DNA of 64,000 nt from Aquisphaera insulae. Its GTDB lineage: Bacteria; Planctomycetota; Planctomycetia; Isosphaerales; Isosphaeraceae. Positions within the stretch are counted from its first letter, which is position 1. Each line of letters opens with the position of its first letter. The translations under genes were made by a program, and so were the position numbers. This document shows, piece after piece, positions 1-10,301 of this stretch. The DNA lies in NCBI RefSeq assembly GCF_011064615.1, contig NZ_JAALJH010000001.1, positions 186,001 to 250,000 of the forward strand, in the 5' to 3' direction. Under the pieces are notes generated by a model, which had not been told where the DNA came from, ran no database searches, and saw nothing but the letters and a program-made list of their open reading frames with translations.

Positions 1-213
1 ACCGTTCCGCGCCTGGCCCGCGAGGACGATTGGGTCCCCCTCTACCGCGATCGGACATGCGTCGTCTTCGTCCGCAAGGGCATGCCGGGCCTCGATCGCC
101 TCCTCGGCACGCCGATACCGACGCTCCCCGACGACGGTGGCGGGCTCTGCTTCCCGGGACCGAGGGATCAGCCGCCGGGCGGGAGCAAGCCCTCCGCCCG
201 AGCCCGCTCGTAG
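1..213 (+). CDS. C-terminal fragment of an unidentified protein, probably a membrane glycosyltransferase-type protein
   Basis: Frame 1 is open from the first base to a TAG at 211-213 and gives 70 residues with strongly GC-rich third positions, so it looks coding; the 5' part lies outside the window. The visible stretch contains a D-W-V-P-L-Y-R-D-R-T-C-V-V-F-V-R-K run. It resembles the short soluble tail that follows the last membrane helix in many planctomycete GT39/ArnT-like proteins, but that is an inference from style, not a diagnostic motif. It converges on and overlaps by 46 bp the 3' end of the next gene on the minus strand. Confidence 0.55.
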   Translation, partial: TVPRLAREDDWVPLYRDRTCVVFVRKGMPGLDRLLGTPIPTLPDDGGGLCFPGPRDQPPGGSKPSARARS

Positions 214-1817
214 CGATCGGGCCGGAGCGCGAACCAGGCCCCCCCCGCGCGGACGGCATGGTAGGGATGCCGGCGGAAGAACTCGGTGATCGCCGCCTGC
301 TGTCCCGCCGCGCGGGGAGCGACCCGGACATCCCCGGACACGACCACGAGTGCGGGGGGATCGCGCTCCAGCTCCTCGCGATACCACGCCGGCTCCGCGA
401 AACGCCTCAGGGTTGGGATCCGCCTCAGGACCTGCTCCGCGTCGAAGCCGGACGGGTCGTATGTGCTGAACCAGAGCATGAAGGCATCGCGCCGAACGAT
501 CGGATGGAGAGGAGGTGCGGCGGCCACCCGGTCGGCCGGGAGCGTGACCCTGGCCATCCAGGAAATCAGCTCGCGCTGGGACCTGGCCTCGTCGGCGACC
601 GCCCACGATCGCGCCAGGAGCAGCGATTGGACGACCAGGGCCGCACAGCACGCCAGGAAGATCGGGGTCCCCCACCGCCGGGGGATCGAGGCGATGACGG
701 AGCCGAGCGGGAACGCGAACGCCGTCGCGACGAGGAACCACGGGGCATAGTATTGCTTGAACGGGTAGGAGACCACGCACGCCTGGAAGACCAGCCAGGT
801 CAGGATCGCCAGATGGACCATGCCGGCCCGCTTTCCTCGGCGGGCGAAGGCCGCGAGCCAGAGCCAGGCCGAGACGCCCGCGACGACGACTCCAAGCGGC
901 AGTGTATCGTGGGCGATGCTATGACGCAGCCTTTCGGCATAGCCGGCGTTCGCATTGTGAATGGCGTTGAAGGCGAACACCATGTCGGAGAATCGAGCGA
1001 ACGGGATTCGCTCCCATCCGAGATACGCGGCGAAGAGCCCGCACCCCGCCAGCCCCCCCCCGAAAAAGGCAGCCGAGCGAGCCAGCCGCTCCCGCACCGC
1101 CCGCCCCGGAGCCAGGATCTCTCCCCCGACGATCAGCGCGGTGAGGATCGCCAGCTTCGGGCAGAGCAACAGGGCCGCGAACGTGCCGACGAATCCGATC
1201 TCGCAGAAGCGAGATGCCCTGTCCGCGTCGCGGCGGAGTCGGACGAGGCTCCACGTGGCCAACGCATAGGCCCACCCGTCGACGCGGAACTCGACCAGGA
1301 AGGTGAGGATCGTCGGATGCAAGGCGATGGCCAGGAAACCGAGCATCCCCCAGAGAGAGGCAGGCTCGCCCACACGGCTTCCGAGCCGCGTCGCCGGCTC
1401 GCTCGAGCCCTCCGCGGCCCTCGATCCGGGCGGTTGGGAAATCAGGCCGAACGCCGCAAGCCCGCCGAGGAAGAGGAGGTTCCCCACCAGGCTGAACCGC
1501 CTCAGGTTCCAGAGCGAGGCGACCGGATCGCCATCGGGACGGCCTGCCAGGGGGACGAGGAGCGGGAAATACGGCGGATGCGAGTCCAGGAAATCGACAT
1601 AGGGGACCAGCCCCTGGCCGGCGAGCCAGACCGAGTGGGCCTTCGTGACCTCGTCGTGGTCGTAGGGGAGGGACGCGATGCCCACCGCCCAGGCCGCCAG
1701 CCCGGCGATCGCCGCCGAGGCCAGCGCGAGAGACATCGCGTAACTTCGGACGGCCGGCCCCTGAGATACCTCGCGGGACCTCGTCTCCTCGGCCGGAATG
1801 GGACCCGCTCCCGCCAT
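168..1817 (-). CDS. GT39/ArnT-like polytopic membrane glycosyltransferase
   Basis: A 549-residue protein with about ten hydrophobic segments. The first periplasmic loop, after helix 1, carries an acidic motif (Y-D-H-D-E-V, about residue 51) and then an H-P-P-Y-F block, the arrangement of the catalytic loop of GT39/GT-C enzymes that use polyprenyl-phosphate sugar donors. The C-terminal ~120 residues are soluble and extracytoplasmic. The acceptor cannot be told from sequence. The start at 1817 has a weak GAGG upstream; Met28, just before the first helix, is an alternative. It lies 32 nt downstream of the aminotransferase gene on the same strand, so the two may be cotranscribed. Confidence 0.7.
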   Translation of the reverse strand: MAGAGPIPAEETRSREVSQGPAVRSYAMSLALASAAIAGLAAWAVGIASLPYDHDEVTKAHSVWLAGQGLVPYVDFLDSHPPYFPLLVPLAGRPDGDPVASLWNLRRFSLVGNLLFLGGLAAFGLISQPPGSRAAEGSSEPATRLGSRVGEPASLWGMLGFLAIALHPTILTFLVEFRVDGWAYALATWSLVRLRRDADRASRFCEIGFVGTFAALLLCPKLAILTALIVGGEILAPGRAVRERLARSAAFFGGGLAGCGLFAAYLGWERIPFARFSDMVFAFNAIHNANAGYAERLRHSIAHDTLPLGVVVAGVSAWLWLAAFARRGKRAGMVHLAILTWLVFQACVVSYPFKQYYAPWFLVATAFAFPLGSVIASIPRRWGTPIFLACCAALVVQSLLLARSWAVADEARSQRELISWMARVTLPADRVAAAPPLHPIVRRDAFMLWFSTYDPSGFDAEQVLRRIPTLRRFAEPAWYREELERDPPALVVVSGDVRVAPRAAGQQAAITEFFRRHPYHAVRAGGAWFALRPDRYERARAEGLLPPGG

Positions 1818-1849
1818 GGACGTTCACGCCTCGAGCCGCCCCGGGGCGG

Positions 1850-3019
1850 TCAGATGACGACCTGCAAGGACCTCAACCGCTCGGCCGCCAGGTCCAGCGT
1901 CTCGTCCCGCTTGCAGAAGCAGAAGCGGACGTAGCCGCGGCCGAGCGACGGGTCACGCGAGAAGCTCGAGCCGGGCACGGTGGCCACGCCGATGTCGCGG
2001 ACCAGGTGGTGAGCGAAGGCCACGTCGTCCTCGACGCCGAAGGCGTCGATCCGGGCCATGATGTAATACGCCCCCTCGGGCGGGGCGAACGCGAATCCGA
2101 CCTCCCAGAGGGCCTTCGAGAGCCGGTCGCGGCGGGCCTGGTAGTCGGCCGCGAGCTCCACGTAATACGAGCGCGGCATCCGGTAGGCCACCGCGCCGGC
2201 CTGCTGCAACGGGGCCGCGGCGCCGATCGAGACGAAATCGTGGACCTGGCGGAATGACCGCGTCAGCTCCGGGCTGGCCGTGATCGTCCCGATCCTCCAG
2301 CCGGTGACCGCATAGGTCTTGGACATCCCGCTGATCGTGATGCTGCGGTCCCGCATGCCGTCGAGCGTGGCGATGGCGGTGTGCGTCCGGCCCTCGTAGA
2401 GGATGTGCTCATAGATCTCGTCGGTGATCGCCAGGACGTCCCACTTGCGGCAGAGCGCCGCGATCGCCTCGAGCTCCTCGCGCGTGAAGACCGCGCCGGT
2501 GGGGTTGTTCGGGTTGCAGAGGACGATGGCCTTGGTGTGGTCATTGAATGCGGCGGCCAGCTCGTCGGGGTCGAACTTCCAGCCGGGGGGCCGGACCGGG
2601 ACGAACCGGGGTGTCGCCCCGGCGAGGACGCAATCGGGCCAGTAGTTCTCGTAGAAGGGCTGCGAGAGGATGACCTCGTCCCCGGGGTTGATCACCGCCA
2701 GGAGCGCGACGAGCATCGCCTCCGTGCTGCCGCAGGTGACCGTGATCTCGGCCTCGGGATCGACGTCCAGGCCGAGGTGCCAGGCCGAGTGCTCCGCGAT
2801 GGCATGGCGGAGCTCCCGGGCCCCCCAGGTGATCGCGTACTGATTCACGTCCTCCTGGATCGCCCGGCAAGCGGCGTCCTTGATCGCCCTCGGGGCCGGG
2901 AAATCCGGCATGCCCTGCGCCAGGTTCACCGCATCGTACTTCGAAGCCTCGATGGACATCCCGCGGATCACGCTCTCGGTGAACCGCGACGCCCGCTCGC
3001 TGATCCGGGGAAACTTCAT
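1850..3019 (-). CDS. Class I/II pyridoxal-phosphate aminotransferase
   Basis: A 389-residue cytoplasmic fold-type I PLP enzyme. Visible hallmarks are the N-P-N-N-P-T-G motif that positions the PLP ring, the D-E-I-Y-E-H acidic motif, the Schiff-base lysine in S-G-M-S-K-T-Y, and an arginine near the C-terminus (Y-V-R-F-C-F) that would bind the substrate carboxylate. The family includes kynurenine, methionine and aspartate aminotransferases; overall style (A-Q-G-M-P-D-F start, N-P-N-N-P-T-G) is closest to the kynurenine/methionine aminotransferase branch, but substrate is not assigned. I start at the ATG at 3019 (M-K-F-P-R-I) rather than 16 codons upstream because family members begin there. The GT39-like gene follows 32 nt downstream. 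Confidence 0.85.
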   Translation of the reverse strand: MKFPRISERASRFTESVIRGMSIEASKYDAVNLAQGMPDFPAPRAIKDAACRAIQEDVNQYAITWGARELRHAIAEHSAWHLGLDVDPEAEITVTCGSTEAMLVALLAVINPGDEVILSQPFYENYWPDCVLAGATPRFVPVRPPGWKFDPDELAAAFNDHTKAIVLCNPNNPTGAVFTREELEAIAALCRKWDVLAITDEIYEHILYEGRTHTAIATLDGMRDRSITISGMSKTYAVTGWRIGTITASPELTRSFRQVHDFVSIGAAAPLQQAGAVAYRMPRSYYVELAADYQARRDRLSKALWEVGFAFAPPEGAYYIMARIDAFGVEDDVAFAHHLVRDIGVATVPGSSFSRDPSLGRGYVRFCFCKRDETLDLAAERLRSLQVVI

Positions 3020-3212
3020 CGTCTGCTCGCCTCGACCGTGGGCCGTCGCTCGAACTCGATCGTCCAATCATCGGCGCCCGCACCGGCAACCTGCAATGCG
3101 GTTTTCCGGGCTTTCCGGTCGTCGCGACCCGCTTGACCGGGTTCCGACGCCGGTATTACGATTTTTCAGAGACGGCATACGATTCACCCGTCCGATCGAT
3201 ACGGAGGACGAC

Positions 3213-3986
<774 letters not shown>

Positions 3987-4041
3987 GGATTCGGGCCGGC
4001 CCACGGGACCAAGCCATCTGGGCCGGCCGGCAGGGGTTGCG

Positions 4042-4461
4042 TCACTCCTCGCGGTGCTTCTCGTGGCACTCCTTGCAGGAGCCGCCGATCTTGCTGAAGG
4101 CGGCCTTGCTGCCGGCGAGGTCTTCCTTCTTGGCCGAGTCCTCGAGCTTCTTGGCGAAGTCGGCGTATTCCTTGCAGAGCTTCTTCCAGCTCGCGGCGTC
4201 CCCCTTGGGGGCGTCGTTCTTGCCCAGGTCGGCGGAGAGCTTGGCGTAGGTGCCGGCTTCCTTCTGGACTTCCGGCCAGGCCGGCGTCGCGGACTTGAGC
4301 TGTGTCTTGAGCACCGCCATCGGTGCCTTCTTGCCCTTGTGCAGCTTCGACATGATCTTGCCGACCGATTCCGGGCCGTCCGCGGCGCCGGAGGTCGGGA
4401 TGAGGGCCCCCGCCAGCAGCAGGAGGCTCATCGCGGTCGCGATGCAGATCAGGCGCTTCAT
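4042..4461 (-). CDS. Cytochrome c'-like (class II) secreted haem protein
   Basis: A 139-residue protein with a Sec signal peptide (M-K-R-L-I then a hydrophobic run, cleavage near A-A-D), a helical lysine-rich body and one C-terminal haem site, C-K-E-C-H. A single CxxCH near the C-terminus with four predicted helices is the layout of class II cytochromes c'. Electron transfer or small-gas binding in the periplasm is inferred from family. I chose the ATG at 4461, preceded by GAGGAG, over an in-frame start 24 codons upstream that would bury the signal peptide. It is divergently arranged with the HAF-repeat gene. Confidence 0.8.
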   Translation of the reverse strand: MKRLICIATAMSLLLLAGALIPTSGAADGPESVGKIMSKLHKGKKAPMAVLKTQLKSATPAWPEVQKEAGTYAKLSADLGKNDAPKGDAASWKKLCKEYADFAKKLEDSAKKEDLAGSKAAFSKIGGSCKECHEKHREE

Positions 4462-4629
4462 CAAGTACTCCTCATTCCTGATAAGGGGATGGATCGGCCC
4501 ACGTGGCCAGGTGCCAACATGGGAACATAGCATCGCAAGGAAAGCAACGGCACCGCCTCCTTCTCTCCGGCCGCGCCCCCTGCGATGATGGGGCGGACCC
4601 GGATCCCGGAACAGCGGTCGGAGGCTTGC

Positions 4630-5784
4630 ATGCGAATTTCACGATGCCTGGGTGCCCTGGCGATCGCCCTCATCAGCGCAACGGCCAGGGCCGATGAGCC
4701 CGCCCGTCGGCTCCAGGTCGTCCTCGCGCGGTCGGATGGACTCATCGCCGCCGGCATCAACGGCAAGGGGGACACGACCGGCTTTCTCTGGGTGGAGAGC
4801 AAGGAATTCCCGGGGGTGCTCGACCAGTCTCCGTTCCATTGCGCCGGCGGGAAGGTCACCACGATCCCCAAGCTCCAGGGTTACACCGCGGTCTTTCCCT
4901 ATGCCCTCAGCGATGACGGCACGGTCGTCGGCCGGGTCAGCAAGCCGATCACCCCGGAGCGGTTCACCCCCATGAGCAACCAGGCCTTCGCCTGGGACGC
5001 CGCCGGCGGGATTCGGGGGCTCGGCGCCCTCGCCGAGGACACGGCCTCGTTCGCGACCGACATCAGCCGGGACGGGAGGCGGATCGCGGGCTTCTCCATC
5101 GGCAACAACCGCGTCCGCGCCTGCTACTGGGACCGCCAACCCGGCGGCTGGAAGGCGAAGCGACTGCCCGGACGCGGCATGCTCGGCTCGAACCTGGTCA
5201 GCCTCAGCGACGACGGCAAGTCGGTGGCCGCCGTCGACGATGGCAAGTTCTGCCTCTGGACGCAGCAGTCCGAGAACGAGTGGAAGCAAGAGCTCCTCGG
5301 CTCCTCCACACTCCTGATCCCCCGCGGAGTCAACGACAGCGGCCTGATCGTCGGCGTCCGGTTCACCCCGGACGGGAATGTGCACGCCGTCTGCTGGAGC
5401 CGCGACGGCGGCGTCAGGCTCCTGGATGGGCTCGAGGGGTACACGCGCTCCGAGGCCAACGCCGTGAACAACCGGGGCCTGATCGTCGGCATGCTCGACG
5501 GCCCCCACGGCTCGAAGATCGACCCCCGGGCCTGTGCCTGGGAGGCGGGCAAGGCCCGGATCATCGACGAGGCCGGCCCGGACTTCTCCAACGCCACCGC
5601 CATCAACGACCGCGATCAGGTGACCGGCGTCCTCGACGTCGAGGAGGACGAGGAGCCGAAGCCGGGAGCCGAGGCGAAGCCGGCCCCCGAGAAGTCCGAT
5701 GCCCCGCCCCGGCCGGGCTCCCAGCAGCGCCCCCAGGCTCCGGCCGGAGGGCCCGTCAATCCCCCCACCCCGAAGGGACGCTGA
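4630..5784 (+). CDS. Secreted HAF-repeat protein
   Basis: A 384-residue exported protein: signal peptide (residues 1-21, ending A-R-A-D), then at least six repeats of the HAF type with the core S/N-D-x-G-x-x-V-G or variants (S-D-D-G-T-V-V-G, S-R-D-G-R-R-I-A-G, S-D-D-G-K-S-V-A-A, N-D-S-G-L-I-V-G, N-N-R-G-L-I-V-G, N-D-R-D-Q-V-T-G), spaced about 45-60 residues, consistent with a beta-propeller. The last ~45 residues are a proline/glutamate-rich disordered tail. The start at 4630 has GGAGG six bases upstream. The role of HAF proteins is unknown. Confidence 0.75.
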   Translation: MRISRCLGALAIALISATARADEPARRLQVVLARSDGLIAAGINGKGDTTGFLWVESKEFPGVLDQSPFHCAGGKVTTIPKLQGYTAVFPYALSDDGTVVGRVSKPITPERFTPMSNQAFAWDAAGGIRGLGALAEDTASFATDISRDGRRIAGFSIGNNRVRACYWDRQPGGWKAKRLPGRGMLGSNLVSLSDDGKSVAAVDDGKFCLWTQQSENEWKQELLGSSTLLIPRGVNDSGLIVGVRFTPDGNVHAVCWSRDGGVRLLDGLEGYTRSEANAVNNRGLIVGMLDGPHGSKIDPRACAWEAGKARIIDEAGPDFSNATAINDRDQVTGVLDVEEDEEPKPGAEAKPAPEKSDAPPRPGSQQRPQAPAGGPVNPPTPKGR

Positions 5785-5911
5785 AGAGCCGGTCCGTTCC
5801 GTTTCGCGAATCGTCGAGGCAACCCGAGATCCGGATGGACCACTTCGCGACGGAATCGTGTAGGATCGATCGATCCTATCCATCCGTCATCCCGTCCCTC
5901 GAGGTCTCGTC

Positions 5912-6394
5912 ATGCCCACCGATCACCGACCGATGGTCCGCGGTCCGATGCGGACGTGGCTGAAGTTCGTTCTGGAGTCCGGACTGCTCGAGACGCTGGC
6001 CCCGTGCTCGTCAACCGCCGGCGAGCCCCCCCTTGCTTACGCACGCGGGCTGCTCGCCCGGCTCCGCGAGGCGGACGGTGGGCTCAGGCCCGATGACCCG
6101 CTCGCCGTCGAGTTCCGGGAGCTCCGAAGCTGGGTCGAGGCGGAGCGGCGGGCCAGGCTGTCCAAGACGCTCGCCGGGGAGCCGCGACGTCGACGAGTCT
6201 GGGCGACCGAGGAGTCCCCGCCGGCCGGTAACCAGGTCGTCGAGAAGCCCATCGCCGTGGGCAAGCCCGAGAAACAATCGGCGCGTTTGCCGTCAACCCA
6301 CTGGCTGAGGTGGGTTTGCTCGATGGCGGGACGCCGCCGAATCCGGACCCTCGACCTGGGTGATCCGCTCTGGGATCGGTGGATCGACGGATGA
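5912..6394 (+). CDS. Hypothetical protein, 160 aa
   Basis: I do not recognise this gene. The ATG at 5912 is preceded by GAGGT at a usable distance. The protein has an amphipathic N-terminal half (residues 14-80), a central basic segment, and no signal peptide or membrane span. A frame on the opposite strand covers much of the same interval, so strand assignment is not secure; I prefer the plus strand because of the ribosome-binding site and because the reading is not an antisense copy of any neighbour. It could also be non-coding. Confidence 0.4.
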   Translation: MPTDHRPMVRGPMRTWLKFVLESGLLETLAPCSSTAGEPPLAYARGLLARLREADGGLRPDDPLAVEFRELRSWVEAERRARLSKTLAGEPRRRRVWATEESPPAGNQVVEKPIAVGKPEKQSARLPSTHWLRWVCSMAGRRRIRTLDLGDPLWDRWIDG

Positions 6395-6555
6395 GCCGGC
6401 GAGGTTTGCACCGTACCAGGAATCACCGGCGAGGGCTGGCCACCCCTCGCACGCTCAAAGCGTCCCCGAGTGGGGCTTGCATCGCAGCGATTCCGCCACG
6501 CCGGCACCAGGGGAGCCGTGGCACCCGAGGCATTCTCAAAGCGACCTCGTCGACG

Positions 6556-6786
6556 TCAGCCGGGACCGACCGGGCCCGACGGCGGCAACGGCGGGACGAG
6601 GATCGGCGGCTCGTCGATCGGCAGCGGCCCGGGGTCCGGCTCCGGCTTCGGCGGCGGATCCACGGTCGGGTCATTGATCGGTTTGTCGAAACGGACACGT
6701 ACCGTGGCGACCGGCATCACGGCGGCGATCGCGATGCTCTGCAGCAGCTTCCCTTCCAGGCTCTCGAAGGCGAGTTGGCGCTTCAC
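6556..6786 (-). CDS. Small protein with planctomycete LExLExRxLL-like N-terminal motif
   Basis: A 76-residue protein that begins at a GTG (6786) with GGAGG 4 bases upstream. It opens with K-R-Q-L-A-F-E-S-L-E-G-K-L-L, matching the motif found at the N-terminus of many exported planctomycete proteins (R-x-x-x-L-E-x-L-E-x-R-x-L-L), followed by a weakly hydrophobic stretch and a proline-rich tail (residues 45-76). The motif normally precedes a large exoprotein; here it heads only a short disordered tail, so this may be a remnant or a small secreted peptide. Function unknown. Confidence 0.55.
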   Translation of the reverse strand: MKRQLAFESLEGKLLQSIAIAAVMPVATVRVRFDKPINDPTVDPPPKPEPDPGPLPIDEPPILVPPLPPSGPVGPG

Positions 6787-7175
6787 GGGGACCTCCAGTG
6801 TGGTCGATCGCGTGGGGCGGCACGGGCGCAGTGCGGCCCCGTGGCCGACGCTACGGTCCATCGGTCGTCTCATCGCGCGGTGCGCAGCCGGCAGCCAGAA
6901 CCGGCGAACGCGTGATCGCTACCAGGATCGGGCGGGGAGCCCCGGGGTTTGCATCTCTGGCGGGCCTGGCTTAATTGCTCGCATGGAGCAAATCGTCCCT
7001 ACACTCAAGATGGTAGGCCACAAAGCGTGGGGACGCCAAATCGCGATTCGAGAAAGTGGATCGGGCCGGCGCCGGGGACGTGGAATGGGTCGGGAATGGA
7101 GCCCGAACATCGTGCCGGAGGTTGGCGTGAAGGAGTATGGTCGCGGTATCTTCGAGGGGGAAAGGGAGGCCATCC
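6787..7175. other. Intergenic region, 389 bp
   Basis: Lies between the small LExLE protein gene and the carbonic-anhydrase-like gene, which are divergent. I see no credible gene. A 6-bp stem with a 5-base loop (TTGCTC / GAGCAA, 6975-6991) is the only secondary structure I noticed, and I found no convincing promoter with standard spacing. Confidence 0.4.
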
Positions 7176-7730
7176 GTGATTGAGCCCTCGGCTTTCATTG
7201 CTCCCGGCGCGATCGTCATGGGAGACGTCCACCTCGGCGCCTGGTCGAGCATCTGGTTCCAGTCGGTCATCCGGGGCGACACCGAGCGGATCCGGATCGG
7301 CGATCGGACGAACGTCCAGGATTTCACGATGATCCACGCGGATCCGGGGGTCTCCTGCCTGATCGGGAGCCGGGTCACGGTCGGGCATCGGGTGATCCTC
7401 CACGGCTGCGTCGTCGAGGACGATTGCCTGATCGGGATGGGGGCCATCCTGCTCAACCGGGTGAAGGTGGGGGCCGGCTCGCTCATCGGCGCCGGGGCCC
7501 TGCTGACGGAGCGCATGGAGGTTCCGCCGGGCTCGCTCGTGCTGGGTTCGCCGGCCCGGGTCATCAAGCCCGTCGGCGACGGGATGCGTCAGCGGATGGA
7601 ACGGACCTGGCAACATTACGTCGCGCTGGCACGCCGACACGCGGCGGGCGAGTTCCCGCCGGTGCCGGCCACGTCCGGCCCGCTGCCGGAATTCCTCGGC
7701 GGCTCAGCGGTCGAAGACGTGGAAGGGTGA
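7176..7730 (+). CDS. Gamma-class carbonic anhydrase-like hexapeptide-repeat protein
   Basis: A 184-residue left-handed beta-helix protein of the gamma-carbonic anhydrase/acetyltransferase superfamily. Conserved positions are present in the expected order: R33 and D35 (I-R-G-D), Q48-D49, and three candidate zinc ligands H54, H71 and H76. These fit a metal-binding site at the trimer interface, so carbonic anhydrase activity is plausible, though many relatives are inactive. The GTG at 7176 has GGGAGG at 7164-7169 and gives the family's usual N-terminus; an upstream ATG at 7137 has its purine tract too close. Its 3' end overlaps the convergent glycoside hydrolase gene by 27 bp. Confidence 0.8.
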   Translation: MIEPSAFIAPGAIVMGDVHLGAWSSIWFQSVIRGDTERIRIGDRTNVQDFTMIHADPGVSCLIGSRVTVGHRVILHGCVVEDDCLIGMGAILLNRVKVGAGSLIGAGALLTERMEVPPGSLVLGSPARVIKPVGDGMRQRMERTWQHYVALARRHAAGEFPPVPATSGPLPEFLGGSAVEDVEG

Positions 7731-9998
7731 GGCGAACGCCATCGTCCGGGGCGGCGACTTCTCGTCGCGATGCACGGAGTCGATGAGGAGAAGCGCTTCC
7801 CACCGGAGGGGCGGATGCGGCACGCCATCGTTGGCGCCACCCCAGTGACTGGTTCCCTCCGACCCGTCGAGCGGGATCGTCATCGGCGACCATCCGGGCT
7901 TCGTCAGGTTGCCGAGGTGCACCTGGAACGTCTGACCGGTCCTGTCACTGAACCGGCAGTTGAGGACGTCGCCCGAGGTATTGCCGCGGACCCAGACGAT
8001 CGCGGCCCGGGCACCCGCGGGGATCTCCATCGGCTTCTCGGGGCCGATCGTGAGATAGCGCCAGCCGGCGTCGAACTGGTAGGGGACCTCGATGGCGTGT
8101 GATGCCGGATCCTCCGCCGTGGCCTTCGACACGGCCAGCGGTTTCGGCCCCGTCCCCGCGTTGTCCACGTGGAGGTCCGCGTTGAAGGCGACATCGGGAG
8201 GACGGGCTTCATGGAAGCCGACGAAAAGCTCGTAGCGACGGGGAGCCAGGTAGGCCAGAGGCCGCTTGCCGGGCTCCTCGAACTCGATCCCCGACTGGGC
8301 CTTCTTGAGGGGAACCTGGACCGGGACCTCGACCCGGCCCTTGAGCGGCCTGACCCGCAGCCGCTCCTTGCCGTCGGCCCGGTCTGCCCCGCCCCGGACC
8401 ACGAGCGCCCCCTCGACGATCGTGTTGCGGTGATTGGCCACGACCACTTCGAGGGCGCCGCGCCGCGGGGCGGCGGAGAGGGTGACCGGCTCGGTTCGCC
8501 AGATTTCAATCGGCGCGAGGGCCGGGAGTGGTTCTCCGTTCCAGGTGATGCTCAACATGACGGCGCCGCGGCTCGCGGCATCCAGTGCCTGGGGTTGTAA
8601 GGGGAGGCTCTTGGTGATGGACTCCGATGGGGCGACGTCGAACCGATAGCGTGCAACCCTGCCCGGTTTGGCGGTCGATTCGCTCGCGAACTCGATCCTG
8701 GCCGGGCTGGCCTCGGGATTGGTGATCCGGGTATGAAGGAGAGGCGCCTCGCCGGGGTCCGCGACGAGCGCTCCCGGCCGCCATCGGATGGCGGCGAGCC
8801 TGCGCAGGTCCCGGCCCTCGGGCGCCGCATCGTCCACCTTACGATACTCGGGCGCCGTGCCGCCGGCCTCGCCCGGCCGGCTTCCGGACGCATGCCAGGT
8901 CGCGACGACCAGCGGAGCGTGCGCCGCGTTCGGTCCGTCGGCCGCGACGAAGAGGAGCTTCCATTCGTCCGGAGTCGAGCCCTTGAGGCGATGCCGGAAT
9001 GTATATCCGCGGAGGCTCCGAATCAGGGCCTGCGCCGCCAGGAACGACGGCTTGGGCTCGAGGTCTCGCCGCACGGTCCCGAACCGATGTTCCGGCTCCT
9101 TCGGGTCGTCGCCGTCATCCTTCCAGTCGTAGAAGATGGAGGTGTTCACCCCCGAGGCGAGGTTGGCAAGCCACTGCCGGGGGAGATACATCGCCTGCGT
9201 CGCCTCGCTCACGTTGACCGTCGAGTAACCCCACTCGGAAGAGATAATCGGCAAGTCCTGCTTCGACGGGGATTTGGCGTGGAGTCCGATGAGCGCGCGC
9301 AGTCGGCCGTAGTCTTCCGAGGCGGACTCCGGGGGGCCGCCGCGATAGGGATGGATCGAGACGGCGTCGATGTCCTCGATCAATCCGGCGGCGAACGCGG
9401 TTTCCAGGAACTCCCAGGGGAAACCGGAACTACCGGGGGCCAGGATCGTGGCTTCGGGATCGGCCGCGCGCATGGCCTTCGCCGTGACGACCGCGAGCTT
9501 CGCGTAATCGTGCTGGTTGGCCTTCGGTTTCCAGAAACCGTCCAGGTTCGGCTCGTTCCAGATCTCGAAGAGGACTCGTTTGCCGCGGAAGTGGCTCGCG
9601 GCCGCCGCGGCGAACCGGGCGAACGCGGCACGGTCGGCGTCGGTGGTCGGCGCCAGGCCGTTGTTGTAGAGCGGATTCGCATAATCGAGAATGTAGATGG
9701 GCCGCGCGCCGACCTTCGAAAGGTGGCCAAGCAGCTCATCGTGGTCGGAGAAGTCATACGTCCCGCGGGTGCGCTCGATTCCCGCCCACGGCATGTCCAT
9801 GCGGACGAGCCCGAAGCCGGCCTCCGCGAATCGCTTCATCTCGCCCGGGCCGGGGCGGGTGAAGTGGATGTTGACCCCCTGCCCCGCGGGGATCTCCGGC
9901 GGCGGGAGGTCCGCCCCGAAGGCGCCCCGCGAGCCGAGTCCGAGGGCCATCGCAAGCCAGAGATACCTCGCCGTGCGACCCGACATCGTTCCCGCCAT
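7704..9998 (-). CDS. Secreted glycoside hydrolase of the (beta/alpha)8 clan A type (GH5/GH39-like)
   Basis: A 764-residue exported enzyme: signal peptide (about residues 1-29), then a TIM-barrel catalytic domain to about residue 340. The clan GH-A signature is clear: acid/base E149 in F-E-I-W-N-E-P-N and nucleophile E255 in S-S-E-W-G-Y, plus H-P-Y and D-M-P-W-A motifs lining the cleft. The C-terminal ~420 residues are beta-rich and probably hold one or two carbohydrate-binding or Ig-like domains. Substrate is not predictable; polysaccharide degradation outside the cytoplasm is inferred. A second in-frame ATG lies four codons into the frame and is an equally possible start. Confidence 0.75.
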   Translation of the reverse strand: MAGTMSGRTARYLWLAMALGLGSRGAFGADLPPPEIPAGQGVNIHFTRPGPGEMKRFAEAGFGLVRMDMPWAGIERTRGTYDFSDHDELLGHLSKVGARPIYILDYANPLYNNGLAPTTDADRAAFARFAAAAASHFRGKRVLFEIWNEPNLDGFWKPKANQHDYAKLAVVTAKAMRAADPEATILAPGSSGFPWEFLETAFAAGLIEDIDAVSIHPYRGGPPESASEDYGRLRALIGLHAKSPSKQDLPIISSEWGYSTVNVSEATQAMYLPRQWLANLASGVNTSIFYDWKDDGDDPKEPEHRFGTVRRDLEPKPSFLAAQALIRSLRGYTFRHRLKGSTPDEWKLLFVAADGPNAAHAPLVVATWHASGSRPGEAGGTAPEYRKVDDAAPEGRDLRRLAAIRWRPGALVADPGEAPLLHTRITNPEASPARIEFASESTAKPGRVARYRFDVAPSESITKSLPLQPQALDAASRGAVMLSITWNGEPLPALAPIEIWRTEPVTLSAAPRRGALEVVVANHRNTIVEGALVVRGGADRADGKERLRVRPLKGRVEVPVQVPLKKAQSGIEFEEPGKRPLAYLAPRRYELFVGFHEARPPDVAFNADLHVDNAGTGPKPLAVSKATAEDPASHAIEVPYQFDAGWRYLTIGPEKPMEIPAGARAAIVWVRGNTSGDVLNCRFSDRTGQTFQVHLGNLTKPGWSPMTIPLDGSEGTSHWGGANDGVPHPPLRWEALLLIDSVHRDEKSPPRTMAFASPFHVFDR

Positions 9999-10131
9999 CG
10001 TTCCAGCCTCGATCCAGGTGTGCCGAGGAAGTCCATCCCCACGGCGACGCGGTTGAATTCGTTCCTTCCCGTTGTAATCGATCCGTCAGTCGGAAGCACC
10101 CGTGGAGCCGGCTTCACCTCGAGGGGCCTGC

Positions 10132-10160
10132 TTGACTCGGTTCGGCGGTAGATCCATAAT
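10132..10160 (+). promoter_or_regulatory. Sigma-70-type promoter of the ferredoxin gene
   Basis: TTGACT (10132-10137) and CATAAT (10155-10160) are separated by exactly 17 bases, close to the housekeeping consensus, about 140 nt upstream of the ferredoxin start. Confidence 0.55.
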
Positions 10161-10301
10161 CGAGCGCGATGGGTCCGGGACTGCGCGAAGGCGCATGGCC
10201 CCGCGTGTCGATAGAAGCCCCGGGACGGGCGCGCGGAGAAGGGTCCTCCGGATCGTCCCCGGACGAGGTGCCAGGTTCCTTCCCTTGTGGAGTTCGTGTC
10301 C

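Noticed and set aside
30..1934. Long open frame on the plus strand over the GT39-like and aminotransferase genes
   Set aside because: It is antisense to both genes, lacks a ribosome-binding site, and its protein is Arg/Gly/Pro-rich as expected from a mirrored high-GC gene.
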